A stretch of DNA of 64,000 bases, taken from the NCBI GenBank assembly GCA_030704615.1, contig CM060733.1:48608001-48672000 (forward strand). Reading direction: 5' to 3'. Every line of letters starts with the position of its first letter. The stretch's first letter is position 1. The DNA comes from Takakia lepidozioides. Its lineage: Eukaryota > Streptophyta > Takakiopsida > Takakiales > Takakiaceae. Positions 1 through 11,198 of this stretch are shown piece by piece. The notes under the pieces are model-generated. The model was not told where the DNA came from and did not search any database. It saw only the letters and a list, made by a program, of their open reading frames with translations. The position numbers and the translations under genes were made by a program.

Positions 1-210
1 GGTTTCAGTGGACCACCGACTCCTTCCTTCACTGGAGCGCTTCCCTCTGGACAGCAGCTTCTACAGAGCAATTACAATGGACCATTCTCTAATTTTGCTG
101 GACCCCTAGGTGGATTTAGTGGGCCATTGGCTGGGCCCAACGGAACAGGCCGAGTCCATGAATATGATGTTCCAAGCCCACGCGTAGTACTTTGGGATTT
201 CCAGGAATAG
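1..210 (+). CDS. C-terminal end of a Gly/Pro-rich protein (partial)
   Basis: Frame 1 is open from the first base to a TAG, giving 69 residues with no in-frame Met, so this is the end of a gene entering from the left. The peptide repeats short blocks such as SGPP, NGPF, AGPL, SGPL and AGPNG, then ends in a charged, non-repetitive tail (RVHEYDVPSPRVVLWDFQE). A low-complexity G/P/F/N/S tail with a distinct end looks like genuine coding sequence. I do not recognise the family. A TGA follows two codons after the TAG. The opposite strand is also open here and is probably a shadow. Confidence 0.45.
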   Translation, partial: GFSGPPTPSFTGALPSGQQLLQSNYNGPFSNFAGPLGGFSGPLAGPNGTGRVHEYDVPSPRVVLWDFQE

Positions 211-3200
211 ATCTGAAAAGACAGTATCAACTGCCAGTCTGATGCTTTCTCTGCAAAAGACCTGGCACTTGAAACATCACAACTCATGTCTTGAGTATAG
301 CCATCCTAAGGCGATGTACCTTGAATTTTGGTAGCGCTGACTAATAGGACTAAAATTTAAAATTTTCGTCTTCTTGCCCAGACTGATCTGTGGTAGCTTC
401 TGGCCCCAGAGCTTTATCTTTTCAGGAAGCATCATGGATAGTATATGTTGCTATATGTGTAGACTCTTGAGCTAGTTCTCTCTTGTTCATCTCTTGGCCT
501 TGCTCTCTCTCTCCTTTTGTTTCCCGATGAGTTCACCGTCTTAAAGATGCAAGCCTCGATTAGTTCAGCCTTGCACATATCCCCCAAACCAATGCGCGAC
601 CTATTCAGCTCCTCCTGGCTTTGGTTTGTACTTTGTACACTAGATTATTGGGTAGAACACATATATGAGCCCTGATTGTGCATACTGTATTTCTCTCTTT
701 CTGAACGCTATCTGGGGTTCATTTTCCAGTGATATCGGTATATTGTTGTCTGCTGCTGTAGTAGATAGTGACGATGATGCCAGACTCCCAGCCATCCACC
801 ATTTAGCGAGGGAAATTCAACGTTACAGTGAAGAGTTCTTCTCCGTCTTTGCGAGCACGCTATAGCATTCATATCCGACAGCAGTCGGCGGAGGCCATGG
901 TCAATGCCTGCCTAACGTGCAGAAGGTAGCGCGCATGAGAAGCGCGGGCTTAAGTGTTCCCTCCCACGGATTGCATGGATGCTTGACCTGTATTTTAGTC
1001 TACTACAGCAGCCAAAAAGCATAGTACTATGTGCAAATGTAAGATCGTGGCCTATATCTTCTTTAACTAACCCATTTGAGCTCAAAAATCTAAGACTCTT
1101 CCGAGCTCATGATAAAAGTCACCGAGGTACACTATACTACAGGGGCTTATCATGAGATAAGTGTAACTCATGATTGACTTCGCTTGCCGTAGAACTCGGC
1201 TACTTGAGCAACAGTCTTGAATCCTAGAAATCCAGTCATACCCCAATTCCTCAAATGAATTTCGAGTGAAAGAATGTCCGTGGTTTTCAACGTAGAAGCT
1301 CTGTAGAAAGACGCCAAATAGACGAAACTTCTCTTCTGGGGACTAACGTTGGGGCGCCCGTTCCTCTGCTCTCCGCCCAAGGTTGTTGTGTGTATATATA
1401 TATATATACTTGTCTAGGCAACACGTGTTAGACCTTAAATTTGCAACAGACTTTATTCGAAATTTAATAAGTGCCCCAGAAACATTAATTGGAGTTGATC
1501 AGTAGCTTCATTGGTGAAAAGGTACCCAGCAAGGGCAATCCCACTAGTACAGAAAGTGCCCCAGCCAAACGTGTATATGGGGTAGGAAGATTCTTATACT
1601 CTTACAGTACAATAACTAGACAGGGCTGTCAAACCTCACCAATGTACAGATTTATGTAACTATACTTCCCGCAAGATCCACATGTCTAGTTTGTGAGGCT
1701 GTGCAAAACAGAAGAATCCTTTTTGCACAATCTAGAGCTAGACCCATCAGTGCGATTCATTCATAGATAATTTACATGCAAGAGATCCAATTGGCGCAGT
1801 TCAGATAGGCGTTCAGTGTTAGATATTGCTGTGGTCTGGCCGCATTTCCGGACTAGTTGCCTGCATCCCCCAGTATTGTACACAACTGAAACCAAAGATG
1901 GAGCGCACGCCTGTGTTATATGGGTACTCGTACTCATATCCACGAGTCTGTAATCTAGAGATCGAATGTGATCGTGGCCGTGGCAAGTGGTAGCACTGTT
2001 TAGAAAGTTTCGTATAACAGATTCCAGTGGGTAAAACTGGGGGTACTGCCAGCCCATCGAAGGAGAGGGCCCGCTTGTTTGATTTGCAAGTGCTAAACAG
2101 AAGTACCTAACCACCCCCGCCTGTGTCTGTTCTGTACAAGCAGTAGAGCATTGCGAATTATATGATCGTGGTAACTGGTCCACCGCACATAGTTAACAGA
2201 TTTATGTAGAAAGTCTGCAGGTGGGCGCCGCCCCAAGGAGGGGGCCTGGTTGTTGCACAAGGGATGAATCAATTCCCACCTCAACCCATTGCTTGTAATT
2301 ACAAAGGAGTCCTTCTTCACTAGAATGACAGCGCAATGTGTCTCTCCAGTTCTCTAACTGCACAAACTGAAAGTTGTTGTAAGATTCTGATAGTTCAAAA
2401 ATTTCTCAAAAGTCCTCAATTCATGCGCTGGTCTTAATAAAATCGGCAGTTTCTTAAACTAGTTTTCAGACCTGTAGCTTCGCCCTGCTGCACGATGTAT
2501 AGTAGTACTTACTATTGTGCAAAAAATTTGAATGTCCCTGGAGAAATTGTTCACAGTTTACTGACGGAATGAATCGGCAAGTTGGGACATCACTGTTGAA
2601 TCTTCTTGACGTGTGATCCAATGCGTGTCTTACGGTCTCACGACTTGAACATATCAGGTCCGGAGACCGACGAGGAGCTCTGACGATCATTTGCGTTGAT
2701 CTGAAGATCCCCGTCATCCCCTTCTGTGCGCTCTACAGTGATTCAAGTACAATCTCCGTTGAAAACCACAAAGTTCTTTCTAGATTTTTGTGTGTGGATC
2801 AAAAGTCCTTCGAAGTGATGAGGTTGCGAAGGACGGTTGAGGGACGGTGGCGGGATGGAGGGCAGGACGTGATGGCAGACGTGCGCGCACAGTGTGTGTG
2901 TTACTGTTCATAGATCTTGCCATCATTTCTCATCCATCCTTCCTGGATTCAACCCTATTATTAGCTGGTATCTTCCATGTATTATATTGTTTTCCTTTGG
3001 AGGAAGAGACAGAAAATAAAATAAAAAATCTTGTGTGGAATGATTCTCTTTGTTTTATGTGAAAGAAAAAGCTCAAGGGCTGCCTCTGACACCCCACCTT
3101 TTTTTTTTTAAACCTTGTCTGTAAACTGAAATTGTTTATAATGTGATCATTGGAGAACTTGAAAACAACTTGAACAAGGTATTTACAAAGCAATTTGATA

Positions 3201-3425
3201 TTTGATATTTACAAAGCAATTATTAGCAAGATTTTATTTACTCAATCAGAGTAGTATGGCTCGCTTATACTCGACCAAGAGTAGGAAACTTCGTATTTCA
3301 CTGACATCGGTGTGTGTGCCTTATGGTGTTCCCGAGGGTTTAATTTTTTCCCTCTAAACAATTCCAAATAAAGTAATAACAGGGCCACTGCCCCCTGTTT
3401 ATAAAATTAATTTAAAAAAAACAAA
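211..3425. other. No recognisable gene; (TA)n tract
   Basis: This begins as the 3' untranslated or downstream region of the gene above. I find no coding similarity, RNA gene or clear repeat family on either strand. A short (TA)n tract lies at about 1393-1408. Short open frames (for example 665-865 + and 1761-2183 -) have no recognisable motifs and look like chance. Confidence 0.4.
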
Positions 3426-3430
3426 AAAAA

Positions 3431-3588
3431 CAAGGTCGTCCTTCTCCCCCTTCCCTTTGGGCGGTGTCCCATGGGAAAGCCTTCACGGCGAGGTTACTAT
3501 GGATGAGGTTATTTTTTCCTCTCACTATATAAATCAAGGAGCCTGATTTGTGAGCTGTTGCTCCCAGGTATTTCCCTTTCGAAAAAAA
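3431..3588 (+). repeat. 5'-truncated copy of tRNA-derived SINE family
   Basis: This copy lacks the tRNA-like head but shares the body and tail of the copies at 3590 and 8410. Shared blocks are 'ccctttgggcgg', 'ggcgaggttact', 'gaggttattttttcctctcactat' and 'gcctgatttgtgagctg(t/c)(t/c)gctcccagg', ending in an A-rich tail. The next copy starts immediately after that tail, so the two form a head-to-tail pair. Confidence 0.65.
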
Positions 3589-3589
3589 G

Positions 3590-3800
3590 GAGATACCAAC
3601 AGTCAGTAGCTCCGTTGGTTAGTGAACTGACTGCCACCCAGATGATTCCGTGGGTCAAATCCTGCTACTCTTCCTCCCTTTGGGCGGGTGTCGCATTTCT
3701 TCGCCTTCATGGCGAGGTTACTGTGAAAGAGGTTATTTTCTCCCCTCACTATTAAGGGGCCTGATTTGTGAGCTGTCGCTCCCAGGTGTTTCCCTTTAAA
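3590..3800 (+). repeat. tRNA-derived SINE, full copy
   Basis: The 5' part looks like a tRNA gene. A box-A-like motif (TAGCTCCGTTGGT, 3607-3619) is followed about 33 bp later by a box-B-like motif (GGGTCAAATCC, 3652-3662), the spacing of an internal RNA polymerase III promoter. A tRNA-unrelated body follows, and the copy ends at 'tgtttccctttaaaa' in an A/T-rich tail. The same unit recurs at 8410-8620, and a truncated one at 3431-3588. Three copies with the same 3' end are what LINE-mobilised SINEs leave. The source tRNA was not identified. Confidence 0.7.
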
Positions 3801-4732
3801 ACTTTATTTTAAAAAATTATATATGAAAAGATAAAAAACAAGGTCAAGCATTTCATTATTTTAGTAAACAAAAGAAAAAACGTTAAGCCGACCTCCACTA
3901 CCAATTTTACATAAAAATACAAAGAATGTGAACGCGTTCCAAAGTAAGCCGAGATTATGGGGTCACTTACTCCCAAGAGCTATTGCTTTCCATTGGAATG
4001 TGGACACCTTTATGACGTTCTACATGTGGTTTGAGTTCACAACCACTAGTAAAATGATTTATGCACTTACCATTGACTAAATGTCTAGTCACTTCTCGAT
4101 ATCCAAAATAGTAATTGATGCGCGAATGAGCTAACACCGTATTACAAAACTTACAATGTATGGATGATCAACATTGCAATTTATTTTGGCCAATGCTACA
4201 CCCCAACAAACATTGGACAATGTCTAACCATCATCCCAAGCAAATACATGACGAGATCTCTATCCCTTCCATAAATCATTCGGTCTCCAATTATAATTTG
4301 ACACAACTGGGGTTTGACAGCTTGTAGGGGGAGAGGGGGGGGGGAGACGGGCTGCAATCCTCATTTCCCCTGCTATTCTCCCTACTTTCTCTAATGTAGA
4401 AACTTGGATGCAAGGACATATTCAAGTGGCCCACAACATCTCCAAACGCAGAGTTGTGGCTGGTTGGGACAGTGTCATTCAGGAACTCATGCCGATTGCC
4501 TAGATCTCTCTTAATTCATTCTCTTCTAATTTGAGGAAACTTATACGTGCATGGCTGGGTTACGATAAGCCCCCCTTTTAAACAATCTTCTTCCCTATTT
4601 CTCGGCATGGCTCTCCTTGCTACAAGGTGGAAATTTCAAGCCTCATCCCCTCGAATTTTATATTCTCCCCAGCTCTCCTCTTTGTAGAAGGAAACAACTA
4701 AGATCTAACACAATGGTCAGACAACAGTTCAT
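3801..4732. other. No recognisable gene
   Basis: AT-rich sequence with a short G-run near 4330-4345. No coding motif or repeat relation to the rest of the window was found. Confidence 0.35.
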
Positions 4733-4980
4733 TGTTGCAAATCAAAGTTGTATGACATCCTGTAGAAAAGACGAGTCTAACGAACACTGCAAGGAATATA
4801 TACGAAGCAGGCTGGGGCCAGGTAATGGCGGGACCAGGAAGTACCACTATTGAAAATATGTGACATGGATGCTAGCACGTGAACATGACATGGTCTACGT
4901 GGAACTACAAACTGAAGGGCCTATGTTGGACTTCTTTTTATTGAATTCACATTGGATCATTCTATTCTATTAATGCAACA
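4733..4980 (-). repeat. Probable 3' LTR of the copia relic
   Basis: On the minus strand a purine-rich stretch (AGTGGGAG, just after the pol stop) runs directly into TGTTGCA, the expected layout of polypurine tract then LTR. Reading on, the next matching terminus is TGCAACA at 4739-4733, giving a 248-bp unit with 7-bp inverted ends and a TATAAAA-like box. The 5' LTR is missing, so the outer end cannot be checked against a partner or a target duplication. The pol-proximal end is much safer than the outer end. Confidence 0.45.
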
Positions 4981-5026
4981 CTCCCACTAAAGAATTGATC
5001 TATGTGAAATCTAGCAACTCTTCCAC

Positions 5027-5359
5027 TCATTTGTGTGCAACAAGATAGAGCATAGATCGGAGGCATTGGAAACTGTCTACTGCCAGGGCCTTCGTGAGAA
5101 CATCTGCAATTGGGTCGCGTGTGTTGATGTAGTTCATTGAAACAAAACCTCGACGTTGAAAGTCTCTGACCATATGATATTGTATATCAACGTGCTTTGT
5201 TCTTCTGTGAAACTTTGGATTGAGAATGAGTCTGATCGCACTTTGATTATCCCCTCTCAACTGAGTTGGTGCATGATGTGAAAACCCAATGTCATGTAAC
5301 AGCTGCCGCAGCCACACTATTACTTTACTTGTAAGACATGCAGCTACGTATTCTGCTTC
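5027..5359 (-). pseudogene. copia RNase H, C-terminal part
   Basis: The peptide has the hallmark end of Ty1/copia RNase H: GDNQSAI, then RRTKHVDIQYH, then ADVLTKAL close to the stop. It is the C-terminal half of the domain; the N-terminal half lies on the far side of the inserted element at 5360-5965. The frame resumes with EAEYVAAC immediately at the insertion edge, so it was continuous before the insertion. It ends in a normal TGA just ahead of the LTR. Confidence 0.85.
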
Positions 5360-5965
5360 GGGGTAGATGCAGGCTAAGGTAGACCAAAAACTGCGTTATC
5401 GGCACAGTTTTCAGTGACTGTCGTGCATGATATCATGAATTGCTTCAAATAGAATCAATAATGTTGAGGAACATTTTCCATGTTGGATTCCTCATTTCAA
5501 TATCTATCTATATCAACTGTCAAATTATCAATCCAATAAAATGTCAACTATGGACTTTTGAACACGACAACTATGGACTATTACCACTGCAAATGAAAAT
5601 ACATTGACTCAAAATAAGCCATTGTGCCTTTGGTGTATTGCTTTGCACTTTTGAGATAAGGGGGCCAATTTAGATAACAATCTAGATTTCAATTTAAAAT
5701 GACAACATCAGCTGTCATTTACCACCTATGGACTAATATGAGTGTTATATATATGTGGATTTGTTCTAGTTTAGTACATCTTGTGTTTTGGGTTTTTGAG
5801 GTGTCACATTTTAAAATATAATCTATAATGGCTTGATTGTATATGGACAAATCGATGTAAATTATTTAAAAATATTTGGGGAAATATCGTCAATTTCAAA
5901 TTTGGTCATGGACTTCCATGGAAGCAACATCTACCGTTTTTGGTCCACCTTAGCCTGCAACTACC
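5360..5965. mobile_element. Non-autonomous TIR element (MITE-like) inside copia RNase H
   Basis: The ends are inverted repeats of about 32 bp: the left edge reads GGGGTAGATGCAGGCTAAGG and the right edge, reverse-complemented, GGTAGTTGCAGGCTAAGG, and both continue into (A/G)GACCAAAAAC. The element is flanked by a 3-bp duplication (TTC at 5357-5359 and 5966-5968). Removing it and one TTC rejoins the copia reading frame exactly at the conserved STTE/EAEY region. The AT-rich interior has no coding capacity. A 3-bp duplication and G-rich TIR suggest PIF/Harbinger or CACTA ancestry, but TTC is not the usual Harbinger target, so the superfamily is open. Confidence 0.75.
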
Positions 5966-7020
5966 TTCTGTGGTAGAGCCTACAACACATTGTTGCTTCC
6001 TACTCACCCATGTTACTGGTCCTTCATTAAGAAAGACAAGACATCCACTGTGGGATTTCCTATCATCCAGATCAGCCCCATAATCTGCATCTGTAAAAGT
6101 AGCCAGGACGTTGTTGTGATCTCCTGAGGAGTAACAAAGCTTGAAGTGCGCTGTACCTTTGAGGTACTTTATGATTCTCCGAACAACATTGCAATGAATA
6201 TACTTCGGACGAGATGAAAACTTGGCTGCAGTTCGAGCTGCAAAGGTTAGATCCAGTCGTGTCCCCAACATTGCGAATTATATAATGTTGTCTACTATCT
6301 CAAGGTAAGGAAAATCAGGTTCCTCATTATCAAGATGCTCAGCAATTTGGAGTTGAACATTGGCATCCATGGGCGTGGCCGCCACAACATTTACCTCACT
6401 GAAATTGAACTTCTACAGCACCCGTAAATTATATTGTGTCTAATCGTTATCTGTGTACGATCTTTGGTGATGTGCAAGGTAACATAGCAGCTGCCCCTCC
6501 CGTCACCTCAAAAACCTTATTGAGATGTACCATCACCTTGTCTAGTTTCTTGGCATATCTACAACCCCCAAGGCCATCATCCACGAATATAACAACCACA
6601 AGCTTTGGCTCCTGTGTGTCTAAATATACACAAGGATCTGCAACCGAGGGTTTCATATTGTACTTAACAAGAAAATGATCAAACTTAATATCCAGGCGCA
6701 TGAAGCCTGCTTCAAACCATAAAGACTTTTTCGAAGTCTGCACACCAAATTCACTCCCTGCTTCATGGCCTTAAAACCTTTACATTGCTCCATGAAAATC
6801 TCCTTCCAAATCTCTATGTAGAAATTTTGTTTTTACATCAAATTGCAGTAGTTCTATGTCCTCAATCGCTGCAATAGACAACACTATTATGATAGACTCA
6901 AATTTTGCAACCAGTGTAAACGTTTGTTCATAGTCTATTCCATAGACTTGTAAATAGCCCTTGGCTACCAGTCTTGCTTTAAACTTATCGATGCCGCCAT
7001 TGGATTTTAGTTTAATCTTA
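5966..7020 (-). pseudogene. copia reverse transcriptase and N-terminal RNase H
   Basis: The N-terminal RT motif (FKARLVAKGY..) and a QFDVKT-FLHRDLE block are readable at about 6790-7020. The catalytic segment VVVIFVDDGL lies near 6560-6600, and the RNase H start (ADYGADLDDRKSHSG, ending at STTE) sits against the inserted element. These blocks lie in several frames, separated by frameshifts and stops. The family and order are clear, but the enzyme is dead. Confidence 0.85.
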
Positions 7021-7198
7021 TATATCTACTTGCTTTTAACAGCCTTTCTCCCTTCAGGCAATTTACACAATGCCCTGCTCCAGCAAAAAACATATAAGTT
7101 CTTGGAAGTGCTATCCAGTCCCCATAGAGATCATGTGGTGGTCCACAGAGTCTCTGACCAAGATCTCCTTGCATTACCTCAGCTGCTTCCTCATTTTC

Positions 7199-7543
7199 TT
7201 AATCATTCAATGTACCAATGCTGCTTGCCCCTCTTGTCTCTCTGCTGCTTACACTCCCACTACTACCATATGAGATTAGGGTTTCAGCACTTTCATTCAT
7301 ACTGGAGTTTTCCCTCCCACTTCTTGGCAAGCCATTCTCATGACTATCGTTAGGAACTTCTCCCATTGCACCAGACAAGCCATTCTCATGGATGTTGTTA
7401 GGATTATCTCCCACTGCATCAGACAAGTCATCTCCTACTGTAATATCAGTGTCAAGATAATCTCCCACTGCCTCTAATGTGTGAGGTGTATCTAGGATAC
7501 AAGGTGTATAATCTGAGACTTTTGTGAAATTGGTAGCTCTCAA
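7199..7543 (-). pseudogene. copia integrase-RT linker
   Basis: About 114 residues rich in Ser, Asp, Asn and Gly, with an imperfect internal repeat (VGDYLD..VGDDLSDAVGDN, HENGLSG..HENGLPR). In Ty1/copia polyproteins a low-complexity linker of this kind separates integrase from reverse transcriptase, which is its position here. It has no enzymatic motif. Confidence 0.6.
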
Positions 7544-7710
7544 TCATAATGTACTGCAGCATCCTCATGGAATATCACATCTCGACTAATGATGAGTTTC
7601 TTTCCCTTCTTGTCCCAAAGACGATAGGCTTAATTTTCAACACTGTAACCAAGAAACATACACTCTTTACTCTTGGAGTCCAATTTCTTTCTGAACTGCT
7701 CACCTATTAT

Positions 7711-8155
7711 ATATGGACAAAAGCATCACTGCCAAAAACTCAAAGATGTGATATGTCTGGTTTTTGGTTACACCAGGCCTGTAGTAGAGTTACGCCTTTA
7801 AGATTTTTGGACCCTGTGCGGTTTAGTACATAGACTGCTATTTGAATGGACTCCCCCCAAAACCTCAACGATACATTCTTCGCATGAATCATGCATCAAT
7901 CACTCTCAATTAATGTCCGATTATCTCTTTCTATAACGTCATTTTGCTCCGGACTATAAGGAACGGTAAGTTCTTGATGAACTCCTTCGTTCTCTAGATA
8001 AGCCTAAAACTGAGTACTAGTATACTCACATCCTCGATCACTCCGTATCTTTAACAACTTGTTGTTTAGTCTCTCTCAAAGATTCACACATGATGGACTT
8101 CAAACTTTCAAACACCTGTGACTTCTTCTTGATACAGTAACGTAGAACACAATTT
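7711..8155 (-). pseudogene. copia integrase core, broken
   Basis: Minus-strand translation across two frames gives the typical integrase series: KSQVFESLKS, then LRSDRG-like KIRSDRGCEYTS, then ELTVPYSPEQNDVIERDNRTL, then AVYVLNRTGSKNLKG and a degraded PDISHL..VFG. The Asp of SDRG and the Glu of the ERxNRTL block match the second and third residues of the DDE triad. The zinc-binding N-terminus and first Asp are missing upstream. A frameshift lies near 8055, with stops within. Confidence 0.8.
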
Positions 8156-8409
8156 TAAGTAAATCTGGACTAAAGTTTGGTCCAAAAATAAGGAGAATTA
8201 TCTGAATATGTATTTTTTTTAAATCATTTAATGAATTTAAATGGATCATTTTAAATATAAATGTAAAGATATAAATAATCATTTGTCTATTAATATATAA
8301 TATGAGCAATAAAAAAATATTATGTATAAACTTCAGAAGAAAAAGCAGTTTCTATTTGGCTCATAAAGCAAGTTCCATTGTTCACTCGATGTTTAGTAAG
8401 AGTTTGAAT

Positions 8410-8620
8410 GAGATACCAACAGTCAGTAGCTCACTTGGTGAAGTGCACTGAGTGCCACCCAAATGATTATGGGGTCAAATTTTGCTACTGACGGGTGTGG
8501 TATGTTCTTGGGTGGTGTCCCATTCCAACGCCACATGGCGGGGTTACTGTGAAAGAGGTTATTTTCTCCTCTCACTATTAAGGGGCCTGATTTGTGAGCT
8601 GTCGCTCCCAGGTGTTTCCA
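8410..8620 (+). repeat. tRNA-derived SINE, second full copy
   Basis: Starts with the same GAGATACCAACAGTCAGTAGCTC as the copy at 3590 and ends with the same 'gatttgtgagctgtcgctcccaggtgtttcc', then an A/T-rich tail. Box A (TAGCTCACTTGGTG, 8427-8440) is preserved. Box B (GGGGTCAAATTTTGC, 8471-8485) has drifted. It lies about 250 bp upstream of the truncated copia 5' edge. Confidence 0.7.
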
Positions 8621-8639
8621 TTACATTAAAAAATAAATT

Positions 8640-9628
8640 AAAAAAAATGGGTGTCGGGTGATAACTCGCTTCATGATCCGCGGCCTGATGGATGATTGGA
8701 GCACCTTATGCCTTAGTCATATTCGTAACCGCAACTGAGCTTGTGAAGGCCGTTACTATGTAACGTATAAGGCAAATCAATCAAATATGTGAACAAAACA
8801 TGACACAATGACACAATACCATGACATGAAATGAAAGACAATGGGGAGACATTGATGATAAACAACCAGGTTTTATTTCAGAACCATGTCAATTTGAGTA
8901 AGTCTCGCATGCGGCATGGACCAATACAAGTAACGTAAACCATGTCAATGAGAGTATCAACTTCTAGAAGGAGGGCTGAACTCCGGTAACACAAGACGAT
9001 GTCGGTCGACGTACTTATGGTGAAAATATTTTGAGGAAAGCCATTTCCCAAAATCACAATATTTTGACAAGGTTGGAGGGACCATTTTCAAATCTGTATT
9101 CTTCCGTTGTTCCGAAGGTTTTTATCAGCAGAAGATGGAAGAAGTCCCTGAAATGTTGTCTCGGGTATCGTGGATATGGTGATGACCTCAAAAAAAATAT
9201 CCTCCAATATTACGCCAACCAACAATGTCTTGTGCGACCGAAGTTTAGCTGTACTTCTCGAAGAATTGGTGGCCTTGCAGACTTTCAGTGAATCCCGAAG
9301 ATGATGAATTACTCGTATGCTCTTCAAAACATAATGTCCAAGTAATTGACCCTGGAGTAAGATGCTGAAAGTATCCAATTGGGGAGTAAGTATGCTGCTC
9401 GTATGCTTCTGGAGAGTGGCTCAGTGGCGAGTACGTTGATGGAGAGAGTGACGTTTTCTGCAAAATCTTCAAGGAAATAGTGTCGGGTGACCAGTCGAGG
9501 TTAATCTGTGATGGGCTGTGGTATTTCTGACGATTTACTGTAAAGCACTCGTAAACTGTTCTCCAACTAAATAATCTCCAACTGAATAACCACCAATGAA
9601 CTGATTGGAGCTATCACAACCAATGTCA
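8640..9628. other. No intact gene; minus-strand coding-like fragment at 9245-9472
   Basis: No recognisable domain. One minus-strand frame (9245-9472) reads SPSTYSPLSHSPEAYEQHTYSPIGYF, which resembles the SPESDDQDNYSPIGYF segment of the minus-strand frame at 50809-51132. It may therefore be a decayed fragment of a related low-complexity gene. The remainder shows nothing I can name. Confidence 0.3.
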
Positions 9629-10100
9629 ACAATCTTATTTACTGCTAGGTGTTTGATACTATTGTTGTTCCTGTAGCTGAATTGTATAGTAGTCGTTTTG
9701 CTATTCCCATGCAAACAGTATCAGGTCTCCAGATACTGTCATATTCAGATTCCCGTATCAGCCACGACCCACCATCATTGACCAATATAAAATCATCAGC
9801 TGCATGTCAGCTGAGAACTCGATCTTCGATTCATTGTATGTGACTCCAGAGAAACACCCTAGCCCACAAGTAGTTGGCTAGCAGCTTGAGATATTTCTCC
9901 GGGCTGTGATTGAATGAACTGGAGATTTCATTCTTAGCTGATGGTTTCATGTAGGTGGTGTCTGATACCGATTTCGGAACATGACAGTCTCAATGGACCT
10001 GATGTTGTTGGAATGGGAATAGCAAAAAGACTCATATAGAAATCAGCTACATGAACATAGGCAGTATCAAACACCTTGAAGTACATATGATTGTTGAGAT
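9629..10100. repeat. Foldback (long inverted repeat) element, copy 1
   Basis: The left arm (9629-9770) and the reverse complement of the right arm (9961-10100) are diverged copies of the same sequence. Both contain GTGTTTGATAC..GT(A/T)GCTGAATT(G)T.., CTATTCCCAT(G/T)C.AACA..ATCAGGTC and TCCCGTATCAGCCA-like blocks. About 190 bp separate the arms. The same arm sequence forms a second inverted pair at 26813-27180, so this is a dispersed family rather than a chance hairpin. Confidence 0.65.
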
Positions 10101-10436
10101 GTTTGCACAGATTGTTTGCGACGGTGTTCTTCCTTCGTCCAATCCACATAAAAATGACGAGAATGGCCCTGGAGATTGACGTTAAATTGCTGACATTCTG
10201 CCTCATCGTAATACCATTTTGGTGTACAATGATGGACATCAGAACAGGTCAGCAAATAGAAAAACATGCGTGATCGCGCGATGTTAATCGTTGGTGTTCC
10301 TCAAAAGAATAATGAATCTCCAAACAAAGGATATAGGAACCAAAAAATACACCACGAGGATGCTGTCAATTGTTGGAGATCGGATTATGCAAGCAGGGAG
10401 AATAACTTCAAACAACTTAAAGACTAGGATTTTAAG

Positions 10437-11040
10437 ATACTTGAACAATCCGCCAAGGAACAAGTGACACCATCAGCCCGGGAGTGCGTGTTAAGAAACA
10501 CATCAATGAGTCATCCAGGATGATGGTGTGAAATATTCCGGGACGGATTATGCAAATACCTTGAGTTCTCTCGCTGTAACTGACCTGAAGTAACTCACTA
10601 TGCCTGCAGAATCCTCACAGCTTCAAAAGACAGTATTTTCGTTGTTGATTGTGTGAGCATATAAAAAGCATCACTCCGACCAATGACAAGTGGCACTATT
10701 GAGGTAATATAATACTTAGGCAGTCGGCTGGAGAACCAGGACGATGATGAAGTCCGCTTTTCGAACCATGAGTGATCGCGCAACAGATCTCTGCCTCTAC
10801 CACCATTGAGAACCACAACGAGCCGAATGCATCCAGATTTCAATCAACCACGATGGTGTTGTCAGTTCGTTAGGGAAGGAATTTTGAAGCCGCCAAAATT
10901 ACTTCAATCCATTTGAAGAGAGGTTTTAACAAAGCTTCACAATCCGCTCAGGAACAAATGAGACGACCATCGTGGGTGCTTGAGTCATAGACGATGATTG
11001 TGTCACATGTTCCCCATCGTAATATGCAAACATCGGAAAA
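10437..11040. repeat. Diverged direct repeat, about 490 bp apart
   Basis: The segment at about 10445-10560 (ACAATCCGCCAAGGAACAAG..GAGTCATCCAGGATGATGGTGTG..GGATTATGCAAATA) recurs at about 10938-11035 (ACAATCCGCTCAGGAACAAA..GAGTCATAGACGATGATTGTGTC..TAATATGCAAACA). The copies are clearly related but well diverged. No coding function is visible. Confidence 0.45.
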
Positions 11041-11174
11041 TTCGTTCTCCTCCAACCTCCTCCAGCCTCCAGCCTCCAGCCTATTACCTCCACTGACAAT
11101 GAAGTCAACTTGTTTTGATAACATTTGATGGCACCGCTGATCCATGCTAGCTCCACAAGAGAAAGATATGAAAG

Positions 11175-11198
11175 AACCACGCGCGATCGCGCGTGGTT
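11175..11198. repeat. 24-bp perfect palindrome with GCGCGATCGCGC core
   Basis: AACCACGCGCGATCGCGCGTGGTT is perfectly self-complementary over 24 bp. The same core with decayed flanks appears near 10268, 10771, 18588, 51192, 63323, 63551 and 63983, several times with GAA..TTC outer arms. It appears to belong to a dispersed repeat family. Its function is unknown. Confidence 0.6.

Larger units (their letters stand above)
4733..8155 (-). mobile_element. Ty1/copia retrotransposon relic, 5'-truncated
   Basis: In transcription order on the minus strand it carries an integrase core, a Ser/Asp/Asn-rich linker, reverse transcriptase, RNase H, and the tract/LTR junction. Integrase before RT is the Ty1/copia order. 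Gag, protease and the 5' LTR are absent: recognisable sequence stops at about 8155 in AT-rich DNA, shortly before a SINE. Frameshifts and stops occur throughout, and RNase H is split by a 606-bp inserted element. It cannot move on its own. Confidence 0.85.

Noticed and set aside
665-865. 66-codon plus-strand frame near the left end
   Set aside because: No motif, no homologous frame elsewhere in the window, and it lies just past the 3' end of the partial gene.
3431-8620. Functional tRNA genes at 3590 and 8410
   Set aside because: Box A and box B are present but the acceptor and anticodon arms do not form, and the conserved unit extends far beyond tRNA length. A SINE explains it.
11181-11190. 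Cyanobacterial HIP1 sites indicating bacterial DNA
   Set aside because: The octamer matches, but introns, LTR elements and plant-type tRNA primer sites rule out a cyanobacterial origin. Sites follow a local repeat family.
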